Source: Flavivirga sp. 57AJ16 (GTDB lineage Bacteria > Bacteroidota > Bacteroidia > Flavobacteriales > Flavobacteriaceae). Taken from it: DNA of 64,000 bases. The position numbers were made by a program, and so were the translations under genes. Positions 54,224 to 63,627 of this stretch are shown in pieces. The stretch spans positions 28,303 through 92,302 of the forward strand of contig NZ_JAQZAT010000020.1 in assembly GCF_028736925.1 (NCBI RefSeq), given 5' to 3'. Below the pieces are notes generated by a model, which saw only the letters and a program-made list of their open reading frames with translations, was not told where the DNA came from and made no database searches. Positions within the stretch are counted from its first letter, which is position 1. Every line of letters starts with the position of its first letter.

Positions 54224-56749
54224 TTAATCGTTTAGTCTTACTTCTTGCTTTAAATCTTCTTTACCTATAGAGAGCATGTTAGCGAATAAGCGGTATGCTC
54301 CAGAAACACCTGCAGGAAACTCTCTAAAAAAGCTTAATCCTGTGTAGATATAATATCCTTTACCATGCTTGGCAACCAACAAACTACCATCTTTTGGAGT
54401 TTCATTTTTATCGTTCATGGACAAAATAGGAGTGAATTTGTCAGACCATTCATTAGGAAAATACAAACCCCGTTCTTGTGTCCAGCCTTCAAAATCTTTT
54501 GGGGTTATTTTATTGGGATAGTTTAAAACAGGATGTTCTGGGTTTAAAAAGCGAACATCGGCATGTTCGTCTGTAACCCTATCGCGAGATAACTTTAAAT
54601 CATACGGAGCCAAATCATTAACTGTTACACGGTGACTCGTGTTGTATTGCACAATCATATTACCACCTTTAGCAACAAAATCAAAAAGAAGTTGTTGTTT
54701 AAATTTTAAATTTTCAATGGTATTATAAGCACGTATTCCAACAACTAAAGCATCAAACCTGCTTAATGTTTCCGCATCGATTTCTTCGGGTTTTACGATA
54801 CGGACTTGATACCCGATTTGTTGTAAACTTTCAGGAACCACATCGCCAGCTCCTTGGATATAGGCTATATTTTCACCTTTCTTTTGAATGTCGAGGCGGA
54901 CAATTTTACTTTCACTAGGTAATAAAACGGTTTGAAACGGAATATGTTCGTAGCCTATTTCAATAAGTTCCTTCGTGTAATTTTTACCATTAATATGGAC
55001 GATGGGGTGTATGTAGCCTTCATCTTGATTTTTAGGGGGCACTACTGTGAAAATAAGCGTTTGCTCTTCCCCTTTATTTTTAATAAATACTTTTTGTCTT
55101 TTAGGATATATGGCCCAATTATTTGGATGGGATATCTCTACATGGCCTTCTAATTCATTTCTCCCTGCCTTCACCACAACGGTGATATCACGTTGTTTGT
55201 CATTTTCAAAAATGACAACCTTTTCGGTAATTCTTGCTGACGCTTCTGGTATGATTTCAAACGGACGGTACAGTTCGCCTTTATCTGGTTTTGAATAGCG
55301 CTGTATAATGTTTTTTGTAAATGTTATAGGTGTATTTTCAATAAGTAAATTAAAATCTATAGTATAGGTTCTCGGAGTTTCAGGCAAACCTATTAAGCTT
55401 TTATCTGCTACTTTATACATGCCTAAAGTGCCTTTGTCACTTAACCAATAAGGGGTGGTTGGTTGTGCACCACTTTTAATTTTAATGACTTCTTTAAAGT
55501 TGTATTTGGTATTGCTTTTTAATGCAATATTTTTCGAAATATTTAAATCGCTAGCATTATTCAAGCTGACTAAGGTGATAGGGGAACGGCTTCTATTTAG
55601 GACTTCAATGTTTAAGTTTATGGTTTCATTTTGGGTGGCCCAATTGGTTTCTGCCGAAGCTTCTAAATACAGACCGGCACACATTTCAATAATGGCTTTT
55701 AGTTCCTTGGTTTTTTGGGTTTTCCAATGCTCATCTTCAATATTTTGAAGGCGTTTATAAGCTTCTATTAATTGTGGAATGTGTTCTGAAGGGTTTACAA
55801 AATTAAATTCATCTTCAATTTTAAGCAAAATATCCCCAATGGCTTTTCCCCCTTTCACACGATTCCAGGAGGTATCGATACCATCAAAAATATTTTCCTT
55901 GTCTGTTAGTGGAGCACCTTTTAAAAATTCTACGTACTCCTGTTCTGTACCTCGTTGTGCTAAGCGTCCGAATCCTTGGCATAAATGCTGACTACTCGCT
56001 AAAGAAGCTAATTCGTTATTAGATAATCCTTTAAGAGGGTAATATGTGCCAATATCGAAGCTGATCATGTTACTTTTATCGGCTTCCTCAAATTTTTCCC
56101 TGCTACCATAAAACCACCAGTTGGTATTAAAAAACAGGCGTTGTGGTTTCCAAAGTTCAGTATTTTTTAGCTGCGTAGGATATGCAGAATGATCGTTGGC
56201 AAGATCAAAAGCTTCCATGCTTAGCATAGCAGAACTTGTATGATGACCATGTGTGGTGCCTGGTGTTCTGTGGTCAAACCTGTTGATTATAATATCTGGT
56301 TTGAATTTTCTAATGGCTAAAACAACATCGCTTAAAACCTGATCTTTGTTCCATATTTCCAAAGTTTCGTCCGGATGTTTTGAATAGCCAAAATCGTTGG
56401 CCCTGGTAAATAATTGTTCCCCACCATCAACACGTCTTGCTGCTAATAATTCCTGGGTTCTTATAACACCTAGTAACTCTCTAATTTCAGGACCAATAAG
56501 GTTTTGTCCACCGTCACCTCGAGTTAAAGACAAATAGGCCGTTCTTGCTTTAACATGATTGGACATATAAGCAATAAGCCGTGTGTTTTCATCATCTGGA
56601 TGGGCCGCAACATACATAACAGAACCCAGAAAATTAAGCTTTTGAACAGATTCGTATATTCTTGAAGATGAAGGGGTTTTGGGTTTTTGTGCGTATGAAA
56701 AAGAAAATAAAAAGACTAATATCAATGTATAAAGTGTACTTCTTCGCAT
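54224..56749 (-). CDS. PIG-L family deacetylase, secreted
   Basis: 841 residues with a signal peptide (LYTLILVFLFSFSYAQ). The LmbE/PIG-L metal site is intact: YVAAHPDDEN (His, Asp, Asp), ARRVDGGEQ and RTPGTTHGHHTSS (His). The long C-terminal part holds NPCBM/BACON-like beta domains (VKAGRNELEGHVEISHPNNW) and a glutamine-amidotransferase-like end (VVGIRAYNTIENLKFKQQLL, GKGYYIYTGLSFFREFPAGV). These enzymes remove acetyl groups from N-acetyl-glucosamine derivatives. It is the first gene of the cluster with the symporter and oxidoreductase. Confidence 0.9.
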   Translation of the reverse strand: MRRSTLYTLILVFLFSFSYAQKPKTPSSSRIYESVQKLNFLGSVMYVAAHPDDENTRLIAYMSNHVKARTAYLSLTRGDGGQNLIGPEIRELLGVIRTQELLAARRVDGGEQLFTRANDFGYSKHPDETLEIWNKDQVLSDVVLAIRKFKPDIIINRFDHRTPGTTHGHHTSSAMLSMEAFDLANDHSAYPTQLKNTELWKPQRLFFNTNWWFYGSREKFEEADKSNMISFDIGTYYPLKGLSNNELASLASSQHLCQGFGRLAQRGTEQEYVEFLKGAPLTDKENIFDGIDTSWNRVKGGKAIGDILLKIEDEFNFVNPSEHIPQLIEAYKRLQNIEDEHWKTQKTKELKAIIEMCAGLYLEASAETNWATQNETINLNIEVLNRSRSPITLVSLNNASDLNISKNIALKSNTKYNFKEVIKIKSGAQPTTPYWLSDKGTLGMYKVADKSLIGLPETPRTYTIDFNLLIENTPITFTKNIIQRYSKPDKGELYRPFEIIPEASARITEKVVIFENDKQRDITVVVKAGRNELEGHVEISHPNNWAIYPKRQKVFIKNKGEEQTLIFTVVPPKNQDEGYIHPIVHINGKNYTKELIEIGYEHIPFQTVLLPSESKIVRLDIQKKGENIAYIQGAGDVVPESLQQIGYQVRIVKPEEIDAETLSRFDALVVGIRAYNTIENLKFKQQLLFDFVAKGGNMIVQYNTSHRVTVNDLAPYDLKLSRDRVTDEHADVRFLNPEHPVLNYPNKITPKDFEGWTQERGLYFPNEWSDKFTPILSMNDKNETPKDGSLLVAKHGKGYYIYTGLSFFREFPAGVSGAYRLFANMLSIGKEDLKQEVRLND

Positions 56750-57265
56750 AATTTTTTAGTTAGCTAAAATTCAAATATAACAAAGTTAAACAGGGGGAAA
56801 GCTCCTTTTAATGTTTCTTTAACTTTAAATTTCCCGTTGTCATTATTTTACCTTTTTTAATTATTGTTGTCCGATAAAAACTATAAACTATAATTAGAAG
56901 CCCATCAATAAAAGTAAAAGCATTACAGATTAGACACCTTGCTTTAAATACCAGTTAAAACAAACAAGAAATATTTAGGTTTCAGGAAGTAAAACAATAG
57001 AGATGTCTGTGTTTGTCTGTTAGTTACAATCAAGTCTATGTTCTTGGTTCCAATAGCGAAGCGGTCTTACGCCTTTAGTCGCACACTAATGTTTTGTAAT
57101 AAAAGGTATTAAACCAGGGATCCTACTGGATTCAGAAATACTGAAACAAATTTAGCACATGAAGCGGGATGAGCCTGCCACGTCAAAGACCTAGTTCAAC
57201 TACCTGTTTTGAATGCATTACATCGTAATTTTCCCTGCAATGAGCATGGATTAATAAAAATTCAT
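56750..57265. other. Gene-free region with a possible degraded intergenic repeat
   Basis: 516 bp without a supported gene. Around 57130-57165, GGATTCAGAAATACTGAAAC resembles a dispersed intergenic repeat common in Bacteroidota, here degraded. No promoter, RNA or remnant gene can be asserted. Confidence 0.35.
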
Positions 57266-57799
57266 TCAAATAGCATCAATACCTTCATCTATAGCATCCT
57301 TTTCAACTAGAGTAACCGCTTTTTGTAGCATTAAATTATTAGGGTAGGTTACTAAATCACCATTATCCAATCTAAGGTGCAATTGGAACGCTCTAATATC
57401 TTCAATAATGGCTTTTATGGGAAAATCTTTATCGTGAATTTCTATTTTATCGCCTACTTTATATGGAAAATTAAAAAACATAATAATGCCAGAGGTAATA
57501 TTGCTTAGAATGGACCAAATGGCAAACAAAGCGATCCCTAGTATAGCGAAAATTGAAGAAAAAATGACTGCGAGATCCTCTAGTTTTGCACCAAAAATAA
57601 AGGCTTCAATAAGAACGGTGATTAAAAAAAGGGCCACTGTTACATATCTGCGCACAAGACCAATTCTAGCCTCGTTTATACCATTTTTTCTGGCGACTTT
57701 TGTGATAGTAAAATGTGTGACAAATCTAATCGCCAGTATTGAAAGAAGAATAATTCCTGTAGCTATAAACTCTTCTTGAATAGTTTCAAAAAAATTCAT
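57266..57799 (-). CDS. Small-conductance mechanosensitive channel (MscS family)
   Basis: 177 residues: three hydrophobic segments (EFIATGIILLSILAIRFVT, YVTVALFLITVLIEAFIFG, VIFSSIFAILGIALFAIWSI) then the MscS beta domain (NFPYKVGDKIEIHDKDFPIK, LRLDNGDLVTYPNNLMLQKA). The pore-lining third helix and beta domain are present; the large C-terminal cage is not, so this is a minimal MscS form. It would release solutes on hypo-osmotic shock. Stands alone, reading left. Confidence 0.92.
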   Translation of the reverse strand: MNFFETIQEEFIATGIILLSILAIRFVTHFTITKVARKNGINEARIGLVRRYVTVALFLITVLIEAFIFGAKLEDLAVIFSSIFAILGIALFAIWSILSNITSGIIMFFNFPYKVGDKIEIHDKDFPIKAIIEDIRAFQLHLRLDNGDLVTYPNNLMLQKAVTLVEKDAIDEGIDAI

Positions 57800-58017
57800 T
57801 TTTGAGAATTAAAGTTAAAAATATACTGAACTCATTTAAAGTTTTAGAATAATAGCAAAAATTAGTCATTTTTCATATAGATAAAGACTTTTTTTAATAA
57901 CATAGCATCGCTACGGAATTCAATAAAGGCTAAATATGGATGAAAAAAGGCGCTTTTTTAACCATTTGGAAAATTTTAAATAGTTCACTGTAAAGATACG
58001 TTAGTAAAAGTACATTT

Positions 58018-58974
58018 TTAATTTAATTGAAGGGTATCCCTTAAAATTTCATCTTTATTATGATTCTTGCTCCAGTAAGCAGATTTAATAGTTTTTAATT
58101 TTGTTGCTTTAGTAGTTAACTCTTTAGCTTTTGAACCAAAACCGCTTTTAAATTTTTCTTCCCAACCTAAAATACCATAAGGAAAGTTAGGGTCAAAATT
58201 AATAACCAATGTCCTATTTAAATCAGGATAGTTTAATGTATAAGAGTTATTTTTTAAAACCGCCGTAGCTTTGTAGGCTTTTATAGGAACATGTCTTAAT
58301 CTGTTATATTCAAAAGAAGGAATAATTTCTATACCTCCTGTGGGAAGCGATTTAGGATCGATGCGTAATTGTGTCCATAATTCATTTTCTAAAATAGCCT
58401 TTTCTAAGCTAAAATTTTTATCAGCTTCTCCTTCAAAATAAGAATGCGATATGACCTCAAATTGTTTTTTATTATTAAGTTGAGCGTATACATGTCCGCA
58501 CCATTCTTGCATGGAACAGGATACTTTTATAGCATGTTTATCATTAGAAACAGGGTAGAAGGTGCTTTGCATTATGGCATACGGATATATACCAGTATTA
58601 AAATTTTTGGTAGCGTTTAATTTTAACACAGAAACATTGTTCGCGTTTTGCTTGTCTGTTTTTACTTGAACGTTCGGTAAGAAATCTTCGGTGACATATA
58701 TTAAAACCGCACGCCCATTTCTTATTTCTCCATAACGGGCTTGCTCTAACTTGTATGATGATATTTCAGCTTGGCCGGTATACCAATAATTTTTAAATTC
58801 TTGAGAGGGCTCTTTTTGTTTTGAATCTTTGTTTATAGCAATATCTGCTGTTGTTTTAAGTGCTAATTTTTTTGATGTTTTTTCTTTTTTACAAGAAGTT
58901 AGTAAGCTTAAGGTTGCAATAATGATATATAACGCTATTTCTACTTTAATGATTTTTTTGAATGCTTGTACCAT
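58018..58974 (-). CDS. Lipoprotein usually encoded beside maf
   Basis: 318 residues with a lipoprotein signal (IIIATLSLLTSCKKEK). The mature region has WYTGQAEISSYKLEQARYGE and SFEYNRLRHVPIKAYKATAV; both are conserved in Flavobacterial proteins that sit next to maf, which are sometimes mislabelled as Maf for that reason. No enzyme motif is visible. It follows maf by 33 bp in the same direction. Confidence 0.75.
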   Translation of the reverse strand: MVQAFKKIIKVEIALYIIIATLSLLTSCKKEKTSKKLALKTTADIAINKDSKQKEPSQEFKNYWYTGQAEISSYKLEQARYGEIRNGRAVLIYVTEDFLPNVQVKTDKQNANNVSVLKLNATKNFNTGIYPYAIMQSTFYPVSNDKHAIKVSCSMQEWCGHVYAQLNNKKQFEVISHSYFEGEADKNFSLEKAILENELWTQLRIDPKSLPTGGIEIIPSFEYNRLRHVPIKAYKATAVLKNNSYTLNYPDLNRTLVINFDPNFPYGILGWEEKFKSGFGSKAKELTTKATKLKTIKSAYWSKNHNKDEILRDTLQLN

Positions 58975-59007
58975 GACCAGGGTATTTAGTAAGGTAAAGT
59001 TACAAAT

Positions 59008-59601
59008 TCATGATTTGTTGGCAATATCGTTTAACGTTTTGTAAACAAGATGTGTAGGTAGCCCCATAACATTAAAATACGAGCCTTCTAATTTAGTGAC
59101 CCCTATTTGTCCTATCCATTCTTGAATGCCATAAGCTCCTGCTTTATCAAAAGGCTTGCAAGTGCTTATATAGTATTCGATCTCTTCGTTGGTTAAATCC
59201 TTAAAGGTCACCTTGGTAATGGCGTGCAATGTTTTTTCGTAAGTTTTAGTGGTAAAGCAAACCGAGGTAATGACTTCATGAGTGGCATTACTTAAAGATT
59301 TTATAATACTAAAAGCTTCCTCTTTATCCCTGGGCTTTCCTAAGGCTTTATTATGGTGCCAAACAATGGTGTCGCTAGTAATAAGAATATCGTTGTCCTT
59401 TAATTCGTTTTTAAAGGGGAGTGCTTTTAATTGAGCGAGATAGTTGCTAATTTCAAAATGTGCAAGGCGTGGTGGATACTCTTCTTTTACCGGTTTTAAA
59501 ATGATGTCGAAATCCAATCCTAAATCTTTGAAAAAGGCTTGCCTTCTGGGGGAACCAGAAGCTAAAATAATACGATGGTTTTTTAATTGTTCGTTAAGCA
59601 T
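59008..59601 (-). CDS. maf: Maf-type nucleotide pyrophosphatase
   Basis: 197 residues. House-cleaning enzyme that hydrolyses non-canonical or pyrimidine nucleoside triphosphates to monophosphates. Family motifs are ILASGSPRRQAFFKDLGLDF, ILITSDTIVWHHNKALGKPR, SLSNATHEVITSVCF and GAYGIQEWIGQIGVTKLEGS. The start codon (59601) lies only 6 nt from an 830-bp heptamer array, so the whole untranslated leader and promoter area is repeat DNA. Regulation of maf could be affected by repeat length. Confidence 0.95.
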   Translation of the reverse strand: MLNEQLKNHRIILASGSPRRQAFFKDLGLDFDIILKPVKEEYPPRLAHFEISNYLAQLKALPFKNELKDNDILITSDTIVWHHNKALGKPRDKEEAFSIIKSLSNATHEVITSVCFTTKTYEKTLHAITKVTFKDLTNEEIEYYISTCKPFDKAGAYGIQEWIGQIGVTKLEGSYFNVMGLPTHLVYKTLNDIANKS

Positions 59602-59607
59602 GTTTTT

Positions 59608-60437
59608 CAGTATTCAGTCTCCAGTCTTCGGTCTCCGGTCTTCAGTGTTCAGTGTTCAGTGTTCAGTCTCCAGTCTTCGGTCTCCAATCTTCGGTCTCCA
59701 ATCTTCAGTCTCCAATCTTCAGTCTCCAATCTTCGGTCTCCAATCTTCAGTCTCCAGTCTTCGGTCTCCAATCTTCAGTCTCCAATCTTCAGTCTCCAAT
59801 CTTCAGTCTCCAATCTTCAGTCTCCAATCTTCAGTCTCCAATCTTCAGTCTCCAATCTTCGGTCTCCAATCTTCAGTCTCCAATCTTCAGTCTCCAATCT
59901 TCGGTCTCCAATCTTCAGTCTCCAATCTTCAGTCTCCAATCTTCAGTCTCCAATCTTCAGTCTTCAGTCTTCAGTCTCCAATCTTCAGTCTCCAATCTTC
60001 GGTCTCCAATCTTCAGTCTCCAATCTTCAGTCTCCAATCTTCGGTCTCCAATCTTCGGTCTCCAATCTTCGGTCTCCAATCTTCGGTCTCCAATCTTCGG
60101 TCTCCAATCTTCAGTCTCCAATCTTCAGTCTCCAATCTTCAGTCTCCAATCTTCGGTCTCCAATCTTCGGTCTCCAATCTTCAGTCTCCAATCTTCGGTC
60201 TCCAATCTTCAGTCTCCAGTCTTCAGTCTCCAATCTTCAGTCTCCAATCTTCAGTCTCCAATCTTCAGTCTCCAGTCTTCGGTCTCCAATCTTCAGTCTC
60301 CAATCTTCAGTCTCCAATCTCCAGTCTCCAATCTCCAGTCTCCAATCTTCAGTCTCCAATCTTCAGTCTCCAATCTTCAGTCTCCAATCTTCAGTCTCCA
60401 ATCTTCAGTCTCCAATCTTCAGTATTCAGTCTCCAGT
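59608..60437. repeat. Heptamer tandem array of about 830 bp
   Basis: The whole stretch divides into 7-mers of the form C-R-R-T-C-T-Y, mostly alternating CAATCTT with CAGTCTC or CGGTCTC, giving a 14-bp higher-order unit. The left edge also has CAGTATT and CAGTGTT units. Because 14 is not a multiple of 3 and no unit contains a stop, all three plus-strand frames stay open, which is an artefact and not coding. Strand composition is strongly pyrimidine-rich. It fills the gap between ubiA and maf. Confidence 0.97.
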
Positions 60438-60531
60438 CTTCAGTCTCAGTTCAGCTTTGCGTCTTAGCGCCTTTGCAAGACAAAAACATCCAACTTCCAG
60501 CTTCCCACTCCTCACTTCCAACTTTATACAC

Positions 60532-61446
60532 CTACTTCTTCAAAATAAAAGTATAAAGCAGCAAAGACAGCATTCCAAACAGCATGACCAATTTAAGCAT
60601 ATTACTAATATGACGATGCTCTTTTTTGGTTTTGGCGCTAAAAGCTTTAATACTAATGTAGAGTAATGGCCCTATTATAAATAGTAAAAAGTAAATAACG
60701 GCTATTAGATTTTTATATAGTTCGTTAATAGTATATAGCGTGATAATAAAAAGAGGTATAAGAGATAAAATAAATAATACTTTAGTAGCGCGTTCCCTGC
60801 CAATTGCAATAGGTAGTGTATTCATGCCTGCTTTATGGTCGCCATCGATATCCTCAATATCCTTGGTTATTTCTCTAAGTAGGTTGATGACAAAAGCAAA
60901 GATGGCATAATTGAAAATAACTTTAAAGAAGGCTAATTGTAATGGCTGATTTTGTGGCGTAATAGCTGGAAGTAATTCAAAAACACCAACAATAATAATA
61001 CTTAATGCGACTAATAAGGAAATAACAATATTGCCAATTAAAAGTGTTCGTTTTAAATAAGTGGCATATACATAGAGTAATGCCGAAATAACAACAAAAA
61101 TGGAAAAGAACGGGCTTTTGTCAACGAGATGTGATATATAGAAACCTAAGCCAACGCCAATAACATTAAAAGCAATAAATAAATTATAAGCTGTTTTTTC
61201 TGAAATAGATTTGCCGATGATTAACTTATTTGGTTTGTTTACAAAGTCGGTTTCAACATCATAAATATCATTAATAATATTTCCCGCTGCAGCAATAAAA
61301 ATAGTCGCGAGGATTAGAAGTACCATCCCTAAAGAGGTTAAGCTTGTTTGAGCACCAAATGGTTCTAAAAAGGCATATTTAATGAGTAATTGCACAAGGG
61401 CAATCATGAGTAAGTTTTTCCAGCGGATAAGGTTTAGAAAATTCAA
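60532..61446 (-). CDS. UbiA-family prenyltransferase (geranylgeranylglycerol-phosphate type)
   Basis: 304-residue membrane enzyme with about nine helices. Both Asp motifs of UbiA enzymes are present: NIINDIYDVETDFVNKP (NDxxDxxxD) and KDIEDIDGDHKAGMN (DxxDxxxD). Bacteroidota members close to this type are annotated as geranylgeranylglycerol-phosphate geranylgeranyltransferase; menaquinone or heme-type prenylation are alternatives. Its stop is about 95 bp from the heptamer array. Downstream of a small membrane-protein gene with a 23-bp gap. Confidence 0.88.
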   Translation of the reverse strand: MNFLNLIRWKNLLMIALVQLLIKYAFLEPFGAQTSLTSLGMVLLILATIFIAAAGNIINDIYDVETDFVNKPNKLIIGKSISEKTAYNLFIAFNVIGVGLGFYISHLVDKSPFFSIFVVISALLYVYATYLKRTLLIGNIVISLLVALSIIIVGVFELLPAITPQNQPLQLAFFKVIFNYAIFAFVINLLREITKDIEDIDGDHKAGMNTLPIAIGRERATKVLFILSLIPLFIITLYTINELYKNLIAVIYFLLFIIGPLLYISIKAFSAKTKKEHRHISNMLKLVMLFGMLSLLLYTFILKK

Positions 61447-61469
61447 TGTGCGAAATGTGTACGTTAAGT

Positions 61470-61784
61470 TTATACTTCTGACATAAAACTGTCAATTAAT
61501 AATTTAATGATGAAAAGGATAATAGTGAACACAAAAATGAATACAATAATTGTTTTCCTTGTTCTAACTTTTTCATCTTTTCTAATCTTATTTTTTATAA
61601 TTTCTTTTTCCGACTTGGTTAAGGTTTTATGAGAAAAATTGAGTTGATATTGTAAATATGTTTCGTTATTTAATTTTTCTTTAAGAATAGAAAACGGCTT
61701 ATTGGAGTGTTGATTAAAAACACTTTGGTTGTTGCCAAAACCTATATAACCAAACCCAGTACTATGTCTTCTTTTATTTCTCAC
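61470..61784 (-). CDS. Small membrane protein, unknown
   Basis: 104 residues. A Gly/Asn/Ser-rich N-terminus (HSTGFGYIGFGNNQSVFNQH) is followed by a charged helix and one transmembrane segment near the C-terminus (IIVFIFVFTIILFIIKLLID). It lies between ubiA and kdsC in the same direction. No family recognised; conserved order suggests a real gene. Confidence 0.6.
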   Translation of the reverse strand: MRNKRRHSTGFGYIGFGNNQSVFNQHSNKPFSILKEKLNNETYLQYQLNFSHKTLTKSEKEIIKNKIRKDEKVRTRKTIIVFIFVFTIILFIIKLLIDSFMSEV

Positions 61785-61877
61785 TAAGTTATAAAAGTTT
61801 ATTTTTAAGCCCCAATATATAGCAATTTAGTTGAAAATAAATAATTAAAAGTGCTGCTACAAATTCACAAATACTAA

Positions 61878-61967
61878 TTTTTCTATTTTCTATTTTCTAT
61901 TTTCTATTTTCTATTTTCTATTTTCTATTTTCTATTTTCAATCATCAATCATCAATCATCAATCATC
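61878..61967. repeat. Two adjoining heptamer arrays (TTTTCTA and AATCATC)
   Basis: 61878-61939 is a run of TTTTCTA units; it passes directly into AATCATC units (61940-61967) that end flush against the kdsC stop codon. Both have a 7-bp period, as in the large array at 59608 and the short one at 63262. Confidence 0.9.
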
Positions 61968-62497
61968 TAATCATACTTAGCTCCAAAATTACCATGCCAT
62001 TTTTCCTGTACTTTCAATACCTGTTCAATAACATCGCGAACGGCACCTTTGCCGCCTTTTTTATGTGAAATGTATTTGGATATATTCTTTATTTCCGGAA
62101 CGGCGTCTTGCGGACAACAAGGCAGGCCAACACCTTTCATAACAGGGAAATCGGGAATATCATCGCCCATGTAAAGAACATTTTCAGATTTAATATGGTT
62201 AACGTCAAGATAGATGTCCAACTGTTCAATTTTGTTATGTACACCTAAATAAATATTAGAAACACCTAATCCTTGTAAACGAACCCGAACCCCTTCATTA
62301 GAACCCCCAGAAATAATACAGACATTATATCCCATATCTACAGCGGTCTTTAAGGCGTAGCCATCTTTAATGTTCATTCTTCGTAACATTTCGCCAGTGG
62401 ATGTTATGGTTACTGTGCCGTCTGTTAAAACACCATCGACATCAAATATAAAGGTTGTAATGTGTTCTAAATATTCTTTATAACTTTTTTCTTCCAT
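61967..62497 (-). CDS. kdsC: KdsC-type 3-deoxy-D-manno-octulosonate 8-phosphate phosphatase
   Basis: 176-residue HAD phosphatase without a cap domain. Motif I is FIFDVDGVLTDGTV (two Asp), motif II ISGGS, Lys in LGVHNKIEQL, motif IV MGDDIPDFPVM. It makes KDO for lipopolysaccharide. The tail RDVIEQVLKVQEKWHGNFGA is normal length. The start overlaps the DUF2520 gene by 20 nt; the stop codon abuts a heptamer repeat. Confidence 0.92.
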   Translation of the reverse strand: MEEKSYKEYLEHITTFIFDVDGVLTDGTVTITSTGEMLRRMNIKDGYALKTAVDMGYNVCIISGGSNEGVRVRLQGLGVSNIYLGVHNKIEQLDIYLDVNHIKSENVLYMGDDIPDFPVMKGVGLPCCPQDAVPEIKNISKYISHKKGGKGAVRDVIEQVLKVQEKWHGNFGAKYD

Positions 62498-63245
62498 GAG
62501 TGCGCTGTATAGAGTTGGTTAGTAATTGGTAAATATCTTTATGGTGTTGATCTTCCAAAAGTTTTAGATGTTTACGTATTGTTTTTTTGTCGTTACGTTT
62601 TGCAGGGCCCGTTTGCGCCTTAAAAGGGGATAAATCTTGAACTTTTTTAGCTGTTTCTAGAATGAGCGGTTTTAAAAGATCAAACTCGGCACCTTGACTT
62701 TCAGTTATTTCGTGCCCTATTCTATATAGCTGATTGGTGAAATTATTTACAAAAACAGCCGCTAAATGTAATACTTTGCGCTGGTCGCTATTAACCCTTT
62801 TTGTAGGGCTACCAATAGCCAAGGCTAGTTTTTTTATAATAGGATAGCTTTTCTTGTCGATAGTTTCAATGCAAATGGGCACATTCTTAAAATCTATTTC
62901 GGCTTCTTTGCTAAACGTTTGTAGTGGGTAAAATACACCACGTTTATGCTTTTTATCGATATCGTACACCCCTACACTTCCTGAGGTATGCAATACTAAT
63001 TTATTTTCAAAAGGAAGCTGGGACGAAAGTTCAGGAATAGCATCGTCACTTACTGCCAAAATATAAACATCGGCATCTTTAATCAATGACAGATCATCAA
63101 TAATTTCCACATCCTTTTTATAAGAAAGGATAGGCGTTATACGTCTGCTGTACCATTGATTTATAACAATGTCGTCTGCTTGGTTAAAAGCCTTGAATAA
63201 ATGAGTTGCAACATTACCAGAACCTAGAATTACTACTGAAATCAT
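62478..63245 (-). CDS. Rossmann-like/DUF2520 domain protein
   Basis: 255 residues. N-terminal Rossmann domain (SVVILGSGNVATHLFKAFNQ, ADVYILAVSDDAIPELSSQL) and C-terminal DUF2520 helical domain (KVLHLAAVFVNNFTNQLYRI, GPAKRNDKKTIRKHLKLLED). The layout matches ProC-like reductases; the reaction of this family is not known. It overlaps kdsC by 20 nt, so both are co-translated. Just 17 nt upstream of its start is a short heptamer repeat. Confidence 0.9.
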   Translation of the reverse strand: MISVVILGSGNVATHLFKAFNQADDIVINQWYSRRITPILSYKKDVEIIDDLSLIKDADVYILAVSDDAIPELSSQLPFENKLVLHTSGSVGVYDIDKKHKRGVFYPLQTFSKEAEIDFKNVPICIETIDKKSYPIIKKLALAIGSPTKRVNSDQRKVLHLAAVFVNNFTNQLYRIGHEITESQGAEFDLLKPLILETAKKVQDLSPFKAQTGPAKRNDKKTIRKHLKLLEDQHHKDIYQLLTNSIQRTHGRKKL

Positions 63246-63261
63246 GGTGCTAAAATACTAA

Positions 63262-63292
63262 CGAATTACGAATTACGAATGATGAATTACGA
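63262..63292. repeat. Short heptamer array (CGAATTA)
   Basis: Four 7-bp units (CGAATTA, CGAATTA, CGAATGA, TGAATTA) 17 nt upstream of the DUF2520 start codon. Third independent 7-bp-period tract in 3.7 kb. Between here and 63450 no gene is supported. Confidence 0.75.
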
Positions 63293-63449
63293 TTTTTTAA
63301 CTTATACCAAAACAAACTTAAAAACAGCGTTGATAATTCATTTCTATCACCTACGCGATATCCTAAATTACTTTAAAGCTACAGTTAACCGTTTTATGTC
63401 GTTGTTTTTCACCTTCTAAGCAGATGGTCACAGGTTCTAATCCGAAAAG

Positions 63450-63509
63450 GAGATTGTCGAGCGATGGGACGACGAGCACATCGAGATCTATAAGATGTTG
63501 ATCAAGTAA
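63450..63509 (+). pseudogene. C-terminal scrap of a lost gene (mobile-element debris)
   Basis: In frame: EIVERWDDEHIEIYKMLIK then stop. The composition is clearly more GC-rich than the surrounding chromosome and continuous with the mobilization remnants that follow at 63511. No family assigned. Confidence 0.35.
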
Positions 63510-63510
63510 C

Positions 63511-63627
63511 CACGACAACTTTAAATGGATAGCCAATATGTACAAAAACCGGAACCCCAAACTGGTCAGGACGGCACTGGAACTGGCCGAGGAGATAAAG
63601 GGCCATCTTAAAAAGTTCCAAAGATGA
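63511..63627 (+). pseudogene. C-terminus of a small mobilization protein
   Basis: Frame ending at 63627 reads HDNFKWIANMYKNRNPKLVR then a Leu/Glu-rich helix (TALELAEEIKGHLKKFQR) and stop. Its stop overlaps the start of the relaxase fragment as ATGA, the normal arrangement of a MobC-like accessory gene before the relaxase in Bacteroidota mobilizable elements. The rest of the gene is missing. Confidence 0.5.

Noticed and set aside
56750..57265. Small RNA or riboswitch between PIG-L and mscS genes
   Set aside because: No stable paired stems followed by a T-run and no recognisable riboswitch core could be found by eye.
59608..60437. CRISPR-like reading of the repeat array
   Set aside because: No unique spacers: the units are 7 or 14 bp and contiguous. 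No cas genes in the window.
59444..60666. Three overlapping long open frames (271-370 aa) in the repeat array
   Set aside because: They exist only because the heptamer units lack stop codons in every plus-strand frame. All frames give the same low-complexity Ser/Gln/Leu repeats, with no start signals or non-repeat domain.
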